Shown here: piece after piece, positions 1 through 11,800 of the stretch
Numbering within the stretch: the first letter of the stretch is position 1
How the letters are laid out: each line of letters begins with the position of its first letter
Origin: Nothopassalora personata
Lineage: Eukaryota > Ascomycota > Dothideomycetes > Mycosphaerellales > Mycosphaerellaceae
Assembly (NCBI GenBank): GCA_033816765.1
Contig: CM066287.1
Coordinates: 3,782,001-3,846,000 of the forward strand
Length of the DNA: 64,000 nucleotides
Direction: 5' to 3'
Notes under the pieces: model-generated
Databases searched by the model: none
What the model saw: the letters and a program-made list of their open reading frames with translations, nothing else
What the model was told of the DNA's origin: nothing
Made by a program: the position numbers and the translations under genes

Positions 1-795
1 GGTTTGCAGTGCTTGTGCTGCCGGCATGATCGCTGAGCTCGACCCAGTCAGTGATCGGATTGTTGACCGCCGCGGCTATGATTCCAGGCTCTCCGATCCT
101 ACACTCTGTCAGAGCCAGTGTAGTGGCCAGGCCGCCGCCCAAAAGCTCACCGCAGACAGCAATTCTTCCAACATAACCTGAACGACCCGGACGCGTGATG
201 GCTCGTTTGGCCAAGAGATTTGAGACGACCCAATCATAGCCGGCCAGCACGTCGTGAACGGGTGTTGGGAACTGTGACTTGTCGTTGGCGCGGTAGTTGA
301 TCTTGACGATATGTGTATTGACAGTTGAATGCAAAATAGAAATGTTCGCCGCATCATCTGCTGAATCTCCTGTCGTTGGGCTACGAGGCAAGTACAACAG
401 CACTGCTCCACTTACGCCAGCAGAGGTGCTATAGCGCTGTGGCTCGTGGACACTGTCATGATTAGCTCGTTTCTTGTCAATGTTGGTGTTGACATACTCG
501 AGACTGATACTGCCATTGCTCTGACATGGTACCTGGATGGTTTCATGCCTAGCACGTGCCTTCGCTGCTGCACTGAACCGGCGGCAGGGTGTCAAACACT
601 CATTGCGGACGAGGTTGAAGCTCAGAGGACATCGCAACATGCCATCGACGATATCCGCGACCAATGCTGGAGTGTATGATAAGAAGAGAGGAGAAAGCTC
701 GACGCCCAGTCGCGTTGCGCAAACTCGCGCTGCACAGACTCGCGCTTACTCAGCAGTTTCTGCCTTTCAGCCTTGGAAGTCTGTAGCATCTCCAT
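1..795 (-). CDS. alpha/beta-hydrolase-fold protein, 3' end cut by window edge
   Basis: The gene reads leftward and runs off position 1. An 83-nt intron at 667..749 (donor gtaagc, pyrimidine-rich stretch, acceptor ccag) joins a short first exon to a long second exon. The second exon reads as an alpha/beta-hydrolase core: a strand with HIVKINYR, the segment TPVHDVLAGYDWV, then RIAVCGELLGGGLATTLAL. The nucleophile elbow is G-E-L-L-G, so the usual serine of GxSxG is replaced by leucine; it may be inactive or use another chemistry. The start is uncertain: ATG at 793..795 is chosen, but in-frame ATGs exist up to 835..837, where one overlaps the stop of the upstream gene. The fold is inferred from sequence pattern; substrate is unknown. 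Confidence 0.6.
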
Positions 796-836
796 CAATT
801 GTACACTAACATACAACATCCTCATGACCATCACCA

Positions 837-1157
837 TCACGACTTGCCCTCTGGGTGTTCTCTCTGCTTTTCTTTCGCACCTTCCTGCTGCAGCTCCTTG
901 ATGTGGTCGTCGTGGTTTCCAACCTTCTGCCTATCCGCCCCGACGACGGACTCGCTGGCCGATTCAAGCTCCTCCTTGCGCTTCCCTGTCTTCAACTGCT
1001 CTTGCTTCGCGGCTTCGACTTCCTCCGGACTCTGTGGCGTGTCTTCCTTGAGTCTCATCATACTTGTCGAGGTCAACGTTCGTGTAGGCGTTGGGAAGCG
1101 TGCAATCTGCACTGAGCGCTGTCTCGTGGCTCTGAGAATTGGGCGTAGAAATGTCAT
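837..1157 (-). CDS. small conserved fungal protein, probable mitochondrial targeting
   Basis: A single-exon frame of 106 aa. The N-terminus (about residues 1-30) is rich in Arg, Ser and Thr with no acidic residues, as in a mitochondrial presequence. The rest is charged and low in hydrophobics, with conserved-looking segments MRLKEDTPQSPEEVEAAKQ and NHDDHIKELQ, and ends PEGKS. I recognise it as a type of small hypothetical protein common in ascomycete genomes but know no function. No membrane segment is visible. Its TGA (837..839) overlaps by one base an ATG in the frame of the downstream hydrolase gene on the same strand. Confidence 0.6.
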   Translation of the reverse strand: MTFLRPILRATRQRSVQIARFPTPTRTLTSTSMMRLKEDTPQSPEEVEAAKQEQLKTGKRKEELESASESVVGADRQKVGNHDDHIKELQQEGAKEKQREHPEGKS

Positions 1158-1685
1158 CGTTGCTGGTGTGCTTGTCGCGGGAGATTATATGGAGTGATCG
1201 TTTTCTGTCCCTGGAATACGTTACACAGACAAGAGCACCTATTGAGACGCTTCATCAACGTACCTTGTCCCGGCCTTTGCCTGAATTTTGGTGGCAAGCA
1301 GCTCGATCCGGCGGCTCGATATATTGGCGACTTTGAGCGAGGAGTGGTCATGCAAGAGACGACGGATCCGAGGCAATGGCGGAATGACGAGGGCTGCACG
1401 ACATGTTCATGCTGCTGTACAATTTGAGCCACGCTCGATGACCTCAGAATGACCGAGCACAACTCAGCCACAGCTCGACGAGCAGTAGTGGTTCTTGTTA
1501 GCCACAAAAGTTCGCTCTGGATGATCTCTGAACAGCGACCCGTGCAAGATCGTTCTTGGTAGTAGGCTGCGATCTATGCAGATGGCAATAATATGTTACA
1601 GAAGGCATCGGCACGTCAATGTGCGCTTCCCAAGAGCTCACAGCCAACTCGTGGAATACTCTGTATGCGACAATTATTGGCCTTG
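1158..1685. other. intergenic, no gene seen
   Basis: This 528-base stretch lies upstream of the small mitochondrial-type gene and downstream of ZDS1, both on the minus strand. Open frames here are short, compositionally biased and unlike known proteins. It presumably holds the ZDS1 3' UTR and the next gene's promoter. Confidence 0.5.
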
Positions 1686-4600
1686 TCATCGTGACCACAG
1701 CTCTTGTTCACGATCATCCTCGTCCCACAAATCCGGCTGACTGCTGGAATACCCGAGATAGTCGTGAGTGCTTGCAACGCTGTAGTTCCCGCCATTCGTA
1801 CGCGCATTACCCGGGCCATACTGAGAGGAGTAGGCGTATGCGTTGCGACCATAGTCTTCAGAGCTGTGTTGGTCGTGGTTGCTGGAGGATTTATCGTTCG
1901 TCTCGAGACTAGCTCGCTGTTGCCCTTCATGGATCACGTCAAAACTCGTGCGGCTTGAGTTGTCCTGCGAGTGTTGAGCTGCTTGCTCTCGTGCTTGTTG
2001 CTGGAGGTTTTGGTCAGCTGAATGTATCGTCGCGTCAGAATGACCCAGTACTCACTTCCTGCCACCTCTGATACTGATTATACTCAGGGGGCTGTTGTGT
2101 CTGCTGCTGTTGCGACTGCTGTGGTTCTTCCTTCTGGCCTCGTTGCTGTGCCGCTCGCTGAGCAGGGGGTATCTGTATTTGAGGGTGCATCATCTGCACC
2201 TTCGCAAGATAAGAATACATAAAATTCGACAATAGCACTTGGCTGTACAATTCTCGCCTCGGATTGGCAAGCTTGATGTGAGCCATGCGATATATAGCCC
2301 GTTCCTCCAGAATGCTGAAGCGCGTCCAATTGTAGTCAATGTCAGGTTTGAGGATTCGAGGGGCATGCTCCGGTGACAGCCCTCGGTCAGCCTTGCGCTT
2401 TTTCTCTTTCAGATCGCCGTCAGACGTCTTCTTTTTGCCGCCGAAGATTGCGGAGAGTAGTCCATCTTTCTCCTTCTCCTTTCTGGGCTCAGCTGGCTTT
2501 TTGCCTTCTTTCTTGCGCTCCTCGTCCAGCTTGATTTCCTCACGATTGAGCACTATGCTTTCACGTCCCCGGGCAGGTACGGTTCCGTCGATGGAGTTCT
2601 GCAATACGTCCAGTCTCGCCTTGTCGGCGGACTGCTTGGACAGTTTACTCGATTTCGTTTTCGATGATTCAGATGAGTCGTCTTTCGACTTCTTGTCGTT
2701 ATCATCGCTGCCCAGGATCCACTTCCAGCTGCTTTTGCGGGGTGCTTCCTTCTTCTCTGCCTTCTTCTCGTCGAAAGTGGGCACCATAGTCAATGCATCT
2801 GTTCTTGTGTTGCCACTGCCTGGTAGTGGAGATGGATGGGATGACAAGTCGTTCAAACTAGATGAAGAAGCTTTTTCTCGGCCTGGCATTGGTCGCATAT
2901 GCGCCCCTCCCCTCTGGAACTGGCGTGGAACTTCGTGAGAAGACTTTCGTGCTGGCAGGTGTTGGCCGAGGTTGCTGACAGGCACCTTACTGCCATCTGG
3001 GAGAGTCTCCACAATTTGGGGAAGCGGGTTGGTATTATTGTATCCGGGTAGCTGGGCGGTCGTTCGACCAGGTGACGCAATGCGAGAATGGAATTGCTTT
3101 GGTTGCTGTGAAGACGGTTGATATGCAGGATGCTGCGGTTCGTTGGGCTGCTCTGCTTGTCGACAATGCTCTTCCCTCAATAGTGGAGGTGATGTCGTCC
3201 GTCCCTTGTCGTGCTCCGCTGGAAGGTCCTCAGAAGACCGCGATGATCCCAGTCTGTCGGTGAGTCGTGCGAATCTCAACTGTGAACCACCCTCGCTCGC
3301 CTCGTTTTGAGCTGGTATGGGCTCTGTCTGCATCCTAGTCAGACCGAGTTTCGGAGGCTCCTCTGCGCTCTCTTCAGTGCTTGGGCCGATCGGAGAGCTT
3401 GGTGAATCTTCGTTCTCGGACTCGGCACGCCGTTGCTGGGCACGCCGCGAGAATGGTACTCGCTCGCCTTTCTTCAGGCTACCTCTCCGATATGTAGTCC
3501 TCGTCGAACGCTTCAGTGTGCCAACAGGGGGCAGGATTGGCATGTCTGGCATCGCTCCGTTGGCCTCGATCTCTCCTGTGCAATCCTGCGATCGTCGTGC
3601 GTTGTCCAAACTCATACGACGCATCAGTTGCGCGGGATCATTGACCAAAGCCTCGAGATCTGACAGATTGGCTACCGTGGCCTGGCCCTCCACCGATAGT
3701 CCCTTGGACCTCTTCCGCTCCAGTCTTTCTGCACCATCTTGATAATTACCCTTGGTGTCAATGGAGTGCGAAAGCATGCTCTTCTTTCGCCGTAGACTGC
3801 TCCCGGCGCCTGCTCTCTCCACTGTCTCTGGCGTCAAACTGTCTTCCCCGCCTGATCTCCTCCGTATCTTGTCCACTCTGTCTTCAATAAACGTCTTGAA
3901 CTCTTTAGGTGCCAGTTCAGGATGGAGACGCGCGGGCACCCAGAACAGCTGCGAGGGATCATCTTCATCGTCGGACTTGCTGGGTGCGACAGTCGGGATA
4001 TTGCTGAAAGAGGGCAGGTCCGGATCGGCGGCGTCGATATTCATAGACATGCGGCGGATAGCCTGAAGATTGTCCAGCTCCTGCTGCACCGCGGCGGGAC
4101 TCGATTCGTAGTCGATGTCGTTGAGTGGGAAGTGCTGGACGGCGGTGTCGGTGGACGATTGGCGGCTGAGAGGTGGCGGAGAGGTTGGGGAGGCATTCGC
4201 AGGGAACGTGTCAGAGCCCAGAGAGCTCATGCGATGCAGCGCCTTGGGAGATGTATGGCTGCCGATGCTGGCCGTAGGGGAGTGGGAGGCCACTCTCTCG
4301 CTGCTTAGGGCACGAGGGAGGGGCATGCGTGACGGAGAGGCGACGGTGGTGGGACCGCTGCTGCTGGTCGTGGGACTCCACGCTTGTGCCTGTGTATGTG
4401 TCTGGCCCTGCTGCGCCTGCTGTGCCTGTGCGTCGATGAGAGTGCCATGTCGCCGCTGCTTCCGCGCCTCAAAGCTCTCGCACTCGCTCGGGCTGTTGAT
4501 GTAGCTGAGTGGGCGCTGTCCCTCTGCCATGCCGATGCCCACCCCTGCACCGCCTGCACCAAGACTTTCGCTGCCGCCTCCGCCGCCGGGGGTATTGCTG

Positions 4601-4773
4601 CTGCCGGGGGTATTGCTGCTGTGGTTGCTGCCCTCTTCGTACCAGGAGCCGATGATACCAGTCACGTGGTGGGAGTCGTCGCTGATGCTGAGCTGCGGAA
4701 CATGCTTTTTGCGAGCCTGATTAGCAAGAAACCTCCTTTCAAGCTCTCGCTGCCTCTCGGTCATCGCCGCCAT
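1686..4773 (-). CDS. ZDS1: Zds1-type protein phosphatase 2A regulator
   Basis: Two exons, 2056..4773 and 1686..2000, with a 55-nt intron (2001..2055; donor gtgagt, branch CTGAC, acceptor ccag), encode 1010 aa. Two conserved blocks identify it: LFWVPARLHPELAPKEF at about residues 276-292, and the C-terminal Zds domain at about 807-860 containing ERAIYRMAHIKLANPRREL and LLSNFMYSYLAKVQ. Between them the protein is Ser/Pro/Lys-rich and probably disordered. The second exon adds a Gln/Ser/Tyr-rich tail. Yeast Zds1/2 bind Cdc55-PP2A and act in polarity and mitotic exit; that role is inferred here. The start is the ATG before AAMTERQ; the frame is open further upstream, but that part looks non-conserved. 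Confidence 0.9.
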
Positions 4774-5427
4774 GATGCTTGTCCGCGTGCTGGAATGCAG
4801 TCGTGTCGCACAAAGCTGACTCGGGCGCTGTGTTCCGCTTTCATTACCACTGATGCCGCATCGTCGAGCCGAGTGAGAGAGAGGGAGAGAGACAGCTATA
4901 GCAATATCATGGCTCACTCGCAGCTGCGTGTCTTGGTGAATGTGAGAGTAGGGTAGCAATAATGGTCACCAGCACGTGCGCTACAGGGAGCCCGATCCGG
5001 ACCGCCTTCCGCTCTCAACCTCTCGCGAATGCACAGCACAAGAGGGTAGGGTCTGCCTCTGTTGGCTCGAGATCGAATATTGCAGCTTCATTACATAGTG
5101 GGACTTCAACAATCAACCATTGCTCCATAGGGCCACAGCGATCGCTGCATCTCGATGATATCCTTGCCACGGCTGTCATCTCGCTAGCCCGCACTCGCGC
5201 CGTCTGGTGCGACAACGCAGGTCTTGGAAGCAACACCTGATTCAGATAGCTCGGCGCTACTACGGCAATGTAATACTGCTGACTGCAGCCATCGATCGAA
5301 TGTTGGGTGAATGATGAAATGATTTCAGACAATCATCTCAACGGAGAATGTTTCATCGTACATCTATCATTCTATTCCACAGGGAGTATTGCACCTACAT
5401 CCAACGCCATGCTCGCTCCAAACGCTA
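4774..5427. other. intergenic, ZDS1 leader and promoter
   Basis: 654 bases between ZDS1 and the ankyrin gene, both leftward. The ZDS1 frame stays open to 4959 without clear conservation. A purine run (gagagagaggg type) lies near 4870..4890. No gene is supported. Confidence 0.45.
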
Positions 5428-7194
5428 TCAAGAATTCAGCACCTTGGTCTTCATCCACTCACTCGTTCCCACGCCTAGGTTGAGACCGTTTCGTGCCCAC
5501 CATCTGCGCACAGCCATACCACGCTCGCCTTCATCGCCATCTTCCAATGCTTCCTCAACGTCGCACGTCTTGTATTCAACCTTCAGCCCCGACCTTTTCC
5601 ACCATTCGAGGACATCAACATAGCCGCTCTTCGTGGCTCCTACCAAGACTTGATTGTCGAAGATGATCTTTGACCCCTTAAGTTCATGCCATACCTGCAG
5701 GATATCCACATGACCATGCGTACTGGCCAGTTTAGCAACAGTGTCCTCGTGTGGAAAAGCGACGCCAGACTGGAGCCACCACCGCACGACATCGGTGTGC
5801 CCGTTCTGCGTCGCGTAGCAGATGCTCTTGCCAGGCTTGAGGCGGACCTTCGAAGAATCAACATTCGCTTTGGTGTCAACCACGGTGGTGGATTGAGACT
5901 TCCACCACTCGAGCACCTGAATGTGCCCTTGACCACTAGCTTGCTCCAGCGCAGCTTCGGTGAACTTCAGGGGCAGACCAGAATGCTGCCACCACTCCAG
6001 TATATTCACAAATCCCGCACGGGAAGCGCCGTCAAGAGCTTCGGCGTTGTACTCCTTGGTCAGGAATGAGGGCGAGGTCCGCCAGAACTCCAGGATCTCG
6101 GTTCGGCCGAAGACAGCGGACGCCTTGTCCGGTAGGAACGTATGCCCGAAAGTGGCCCAGAAGAGGTCCCTGTGATTGGCTTCGAGATGAGCCAGCAGTG
6201 GCGTCATGGCGAAGCGCATGATGAGCTTGATGCATAGCTTGGAAAGCCATCGAGGCACACTATGCGTGGCGATGAAGTGTTTAACATCGGCCAAGTTTCC
6301 ACGCAGAATGGTGAGCTCAAGAGCCTCCATGTAGTTCTGTGGGCCTTGCGCACTCATGTGAGAAGTCCATTCGGTCGGCACCGGGAGATTCGTGTATACA
6401 TGCATGGTTTGTGACAGCTCCCAATCGCCAGTAAAGTCGAAGACCATAGTCCAGAGCTCTGGGGGCAGGAGGCAGCTTGACTTGTTTGACATGGAAGTGA
6501 AAGCTGTCCGGTGACTGGGTGAGAGATCCATGCCTTGACCGATGTTCAAGAGATCGACCTGATTCCGTACGGCATCCACTAGATCATCGGTAGCATCCCA
6601 CGAGATCACTTTCTTCTGGTCGTCCGCAAATGTCCAGAGAAGCGGCTGCATGACCTGTACCCAGTTGCATTTCCTGCGGATCTTGGTGAGCTGTTTCTTG
6701 GTCATAGGGTTCTCCCACATAAGGGAAGACATGCCCGGTAACAACAATATCTTCTTTGATACATTCCAACTTCGCAGTATCTCTAACAACAGATTGTCCG
6801 TGTGTCCATGCAGCATCTTGGCCAAGGTGTTCGCGTCCACAGGCGCCAACACCAGCAGATTGGCCCATTCGCACAATTCGGCTGCCTCTTGCTCGATCTC
6901 GGCCACATTGCGGGTGGGAGAATGTCGTATCGCGTTCGGCATTGTCAGACACGACGATGATGCTCGAATGAAGTCCTGTCCTCGAAAGCCGGTGTCGAGC
7001 AGTGCGCGTACAGATACGTCGGGTAGGTCTGCGATCAGTGGCAATAGCTCGTTGACAATTTTTGCGTCTGTGCAACCGACCGAGGCGAACACCACATTCA
7101 ACTCACGGTGGTGGGGGCGAGCGTCCATGTTCAGACGCCGACCGTCTTGTGCAGTCGACGCCTTGGTCTGCTGCCGTGGGTGTAGGGCTTCCAT
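5428..7194 (-). CDS. flavoprotein (PPCDC/Hal3-like) domain fused to ankyrin-like repeats
   Basis: One uninterrupted frame of 588 aa. Residues about 32-215 resemble the Hal3/phosphopantothenoylcysteine decarboxylase flavoprotein fold: a first strand with VVFASVGCTDAKIVNELL, then LLVLAPVDANTLAKMLHG with TDNLL (canonical APxSANTLAK), then LLLPGMSSLMWENPMT (canonical PxMNxxMW). The catalytic Asn of PxMN is Ser here, and the Cys-containing substrate flap is not recognisable, so decarboxylation is unlikely although FMN binding may persist. Residues about 290-570 hold ankyrin-like units sharing the pattern A..GH.(D/Q)VLEWW..SG, at least five copies. I infer a ligand-sensing or scaffold protein; the function is unknown. 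Confidence 0.75.
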   Translation of the reverse strand: MEALHPRQQTKASTAQDGRRLNMDARPHHRELNVVFASVGCTDAKIVNELLPLIADLPDVSVRALLDTGFRGQDFIRASSSCLTMPNAIRHSPTRNVAEIEQEAAELCEWANLLVLAPVDANTLAKMLHGHTDNLLLEILRSWNVSKKILLLPGMSSLMWENPMTKKQLTKIRRKCNWVQVMQPLLWTFADDQKKVISWDATDDLVDAVRNQVDLLNIGQGMDLSPSHRTAFTSMSNKSSCLLPPELWTMVFDFTGDWELSQTMHVYTNLPVPTEWTSHMSAQGPQNYMEALELTILRGNLADVKHFIATHSVPRWLSKLCIKLIMRFAMTPLLAHLEANHRDLFWATFGHTFLPDKASAVFGRTEILEFWRTSPSFLTKEYNAEALDGASRAGFVNILEWWQHSGLPLKFTEAALEQASGQGHIQVLEWWKSQSTTVVDTKANVDSSKVRLKPGKSICYATQNGHTDVVRWWLQSGVAFPHEDTVAKLASTHGHVDILQVWHELKGSKIIFDNQVLVGATKSGYVDVLEWWKRSGLKVEYKTCDVEEALEDGDEGERGMAVRRWWARNGLNLGVGTSEWMKTKVLNS

Positions 7195-7860
7195 GCTTCA
7201 AGCGGACCTCGACCATCGAAGTCGAGGTGGGGTGGGGTGGCGTGGTGAATGAGGAGACGGAGGAGAGGTCAAGAGAGGCTGCGTCGCTTTGTATCGGCCG
7301 AGAACCAATAACGTCGCTCAGGTTTGACACATGCGATAGGATTATTATTATAGGCTAAAGCGAAGAGCAGGCTCGCTGTCACGACCAAAGAAGCGTCTGT
7401 AGTTACCGGTTCGTGCGTGAGGCGTATGGGACGGACCCCCAGGACGTCTTTCTTACTTGCTGTACAACACAACGACCGAGCAGGCCTGTGACGATGCGAA
7501 ACATCGGTCGATCTCACGTGGCTGAGCTCGTCGGGCATGGTAGAGCTCGTTCTACTACTGCACCACACCACACCGATGCTGTGCCACCAGAGCGCGGAGC
7601 TGATCCCCGGCTGCCGCGCCGCGCCGCTTCTCCTATTTGGAGAAGTGTTTTGTCCGTTCGGTGCGCCACACGATATCTATCTATGGACAGTACATGTATG
7701 TATGTTCATACGTAGGCAGATCTATGATGTGAGGATGATGCGGAACCGTGAGCTAAGCCGGCGCCCGACCATCTCATCATTTGGCCACCAGGAGCCACTC
7801 ACTGGATACAGAGGTAGTGGCCTGCTGCAAGAGTCTGTCGCGCTGCAAAAACACCACATC

Positions 7861-7882
7861 ACCACCACCACCACCACCACCA
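7861..7882. repeat. (ACC)n trinucleotide microsatellite
   Basis: About seven perfect ACC units in the ankyrin-fphA intergenic region. On the + strand it would read as a His or Thr run, but no supported gene covers it. Confidence 0.8.
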
Positions 7883-8348
7883 GCAGCCTCGAGCCATCAT
7901 CCATCCATGCACTAGTGAGGCGCGGTGGCGGCACGCAGCAAGGTCTGTGAAGTAAGTAATGTAAACAGCTCGATGCTGAGCTCTAGTCTACCGACACTCC
8001 ATTTCATGCTTGCACGTCATGGCACGGCAGCAGCGACTACAGAATGCAGATCTTGCTGGTTGTCCCCACCGCGCCCACGCTTCGATCATGTGTAGAAATT
8101 ACATCCATGACCCTCTCATTATCGCGTTGGCATAGAGGATAGACGGGTCCCTTGTTCCACGAGCCACGAAACGACTTTGCAGTAAAGTCTAAATCAGCTC
8201 CACCGCGGCACATTACATCTATTACTCGTCGGTAGGATCATCATCAGCGTCAGGGACGCACACTCGACTGTGCTTTCCCGGACGTCACTGGCAGCTGCAC
8301 GTAAACCGGTGCGTGCGTGCTCCTCTGCGGACCTGCTGCCGTATTATT

Positions 8349-8395
8349 GCATTGCGTTGCGTTGCCGTGCGGTGCGGTGCGGTGCGTTGCTTTGC
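8349..8395. repeat. degenerate pentamer repeat (TTGCG/GTGCG)
   Basis: Nine or so imperfect 5-nt units alternating TTGCG, GTGCG and CTTTG-like variants, about 450 bases upstream of the fphA start, probably in its leader or promoter. Confidence 0.7.
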
Positions 8396-8832
8396 GCTTT
8401 GCACACATCGATCGTTGGCCCATCCCATCGACGCCCCTCGCGCCGGCCTCTAAGACGCGCATCTCTTCGCCATCGATATCCCATCCCTACTGCACCACTA
8501 CTTTTTTCCCACCGTCCGACGCCGAGCTCCAGATCCGCCGACACGACGTCTCGCCGTCAGCCACAACAGAATTTCCCTCGACCCGCTATTCTCGATGCGA
8601 TAAATGCGAGCCACACGCTCTGGGTTGCGGGCAGTGGCGAACACACGCCTTCTAGGCCGTCATATTGCGAACGAGTCGGGGTGCTGGGCAGGGTTACACG
8701 TGGAACAGCAGCAGTCGGACTTCTACACACGCTCGTGGATGGGGGCTCTTTGGGGTCGCATCGTCGGTCGACAATCCCTGCCGAGCTAGAGCCTAGTGTC
8801 GACTTGTAAGGCCACTCTGTGTGGCTGTCGCT

Positions 8833-11800
8833 ATGCCTCAAGGTGAGCCGCAGGAGCAGGACCAGCGATCCGACGGAGACATCCGCGAGCCTGTCGATGT
8901 CGCTGCCAACCAGGACGACCACTCCCCGAGCAGGCCGCACCCCTCTGCCGAGGACACGGCGTCGCGCCCGAGCCTCAATCTCAGCGACCAGACACCATCT
9001 CCTCCCAATGCCGACAGCGTAGAGGGACAGCTCAGCCCAGCTGCTGTCGACCGTGTGTTCCCCATTCGCTCCGTCGTCTCTGTCAACCCCACGCCGCCGC
9101 CGCCGCCAAGTGGCAACCGGGAGAGACCAGAAGGATACTTTCAGAATGCTGCCTATTCACGGCGGTTGTCGCTCAACGCTGGAAGTGACAGCTCTTATGG
9201 CAATGGACGAGCGAACTCGAGCCGGACGAGCACAGAACGACGAGCGTCACCTCGAGGACGGGAAGGATCGCAGAGCATGAGCCGTCATGCCTCGACATCT
9301 ACCACCGCGGATTCACAGCTGGGGTCGCCAACTATGCCAAAACCGCAGCAGTTGATCAACGAGATCATCACGGAGACCGGCAGCGATCGTTCCGAAGCGC
9401 AGAGCGAACGTCCCTTGTCTACTCGCGCAATGAGCACGAAGAGCAGTCTCGACGACACCGGCCCATTGATAACGGCACGATTCAAGCACATTGTCTCGGA
9501 AGGAGGCCATGCAATCATTACCGGTAGGGGTGGCGAGACGCTACAACGATGTGAGGACGAGCCCATCCACATACCAGGCGCGGTTCAAGGTTTTGGACTG
9601 CTTGTGGCGCTGGAAGAACAGCAAGAGGGCAAGCTCTTGGTTCGAGTTGTCAGTGAAAACTCCAAGCGTATGATGGGATATTCACCACGACAGCTGTTCG
9701 CGTTGGAAAGCTTCACCGACATCCTGTCCGAGGAACAGGCTGATAATCTCCTTGACCATGTGGACTTCATCAAAGACGACGAAGCGGACGTTCTGACCAA
9801 CGGACCGGAGGTGTTTACCATGTCGATACGCAATCCCCAGCGCAAGAACCAGAAGTTTTGGTGCGCGGTGCATATTAACGAGCGGCACCCTCATTTGATT
9901 ATCTGCGAGTTTGAACTAGAGGATGATCCTCATAATCCACTTGTACCACCCAACGACATGACTCCTGAGCCTCCTGAGGACACACTCAACAGCAAGCCCA
10001 CGGATGAGGAGTTCAATGAAAGCACTCAGAATACGAGTAAACCTCTCCGTGTGCTTCGCAGTGCTCGGAAACGGAAAGGTGAAGCAGCAGCAATGGAGGT
10101 ATTCAATATCATGTCGCAAGTGCAGGAACAATTAGCAGCGGCGCCGAGCCTCGAAAAATTCCTTAAAATACTGGTGGGCGTTGTGAAGGAGCTTACAGGC
10201 TTCCATCGCGTCATGGTTTACCAATTCGACAACCACTGGAACGGGCGTGTGGTCACAGAACTGGTCGATCCGCGGGCGACCACTGACTTGTACAAGGGGC
10301 TCAACTTTCCAGCTTCTGACATTCCGAAGCAGGCTCGCGAGCTCTACAAGATCAATAAAGTTCGCATGCTGTACGACAGAGATCAGGAGACAGCACGCCT
10401 CGTATGCAGAACTGTTGAAGACTTGGAAACCCCGTTGGACCTAACGTACTCCTACCTTCGTGCGATGTCGCCAATACACCTGAAGTACCTAGCAAATATG
10501 GCGGTCCGGTCCTCGATGTCTATCTCAATCAACGCTTTCGGCGAGTTGTGGGGCCTCATCGCCTGCCACATATACGGCTCTCGAGGCATGAGGGTTTCGT
10601 TTCCCATCCGCAAGATGTGTCGGCTGGTGGGAGACTCTGCGTCTCGGAACATAGAGCGTTTATCGTACGCCTCACGCCTCCAGGCTCGCAAGCTGATTAA
10701 TACCGTGCCAACCCAAAGCAATCCTTCCGGCTACATCATTGCATCGTCTGAAGACCTACTCAAGCTGTTCGATGCGGATTTCGGTCTGCTGTCGATTCGA
10801 GACGAAACGAAGATTCTGGGTCATCTGGAACATTCTCAGGAAGCTCTCGCAATGCTTGAGTACCTTCGCATGCGTTGCATCACGAACGTGATGACTTCAC
10901 AGGATATCAGAGAAGATTTCCCAGACCTGCGCTATCCTCCAGGGTTTAACGAGATAGCCGGTCTGCTCCTCGTGCCACTCTCAGTCGGCGGACAAGACTT
11001 CATAGTGTTCTGCCGGAGGGGACAGTTGAAAGAGGTGAAATGGGCCGGCAATCCGTACGAAAAGTTCGTTAAAGAAGGCACCGAAGGTTACCTTGAGCCG
11101 CGCAAGAGTTTTCGTACGTGGAACGAGACTATTGTCGGCAAGTGTCGCGAATGGACCGAAGAAGAGATCGAGACAGCCGCTGTTTTATGCCTGGTTTACG
11201 GCAAGTTCATTGAGGTCTGGAGGCAAAAGGAGGCTGCACTACAGAATAGTCAACTTACTCGATTGCTCCTTGCGAACTCCGCACACGAAGTGCGAACGCC
11301 TCTGAACGCCATCATCAACTACCTGGAAATCGCCCTTGAGGGATCTCTAGATCAGGAAACCCGCGACAACCTTGCGAAATCTCATTCGGCTTCGAAGTCT
11401 CTCATATACGTGATCAACGACCTCCTTGATCTTACGAAGACTGAGGAAGGAGGTGAGCTCGTCAAAGATGAGGTTTTCGACCTCACAGCGACGTTGTACG
11501 AGGCGACAGACATGTTCAAAGGCGATGCTAGGCGGAAGAATCTGTCCTACGAAGTGTCACATGCGCCGGGGCTGCCTAGCTATGTCCTCGGCGATCAACG
11601 GAGGGTTCGTCAAGCCATTAGCAATGTGACTGCGAACGCAATACAGAACACATCCGAGGGTAGCGTCAAGGTGGAGATGTACCTGGCCTCACGGAGCGAA
11701 GGTCATGTTGACATTGAGATCAGCGTGGCTGACACTGGCATTGGGATGAACTCTAAGAAGCTTGATGCCCTTTTCCGTGAGCTTGAGCAGGTGCAAACAG

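Larger units (their letters stand above)
7195..8832. other. divergent intergenic region, ankyrin gene / fphA
   Basis: 1.6 kb separates two divergent genes and probably holds both promoters and a long fphA leader. It contains an (ACC)n tract at about 7861..7882 and a GC-rich pentamer-like repeat at about 8349..8395. A pyrimidine-rich stretch lies just upstream of fphA. No protein-like frame was found. Confidence 0.5.

Noticed and set aside
1154..1507. 117-codon minus-strand frame upstream of the small mitochondrial-type gene
   Set aside because: No family resemblance and no exon junction that would join it to a neighbour.
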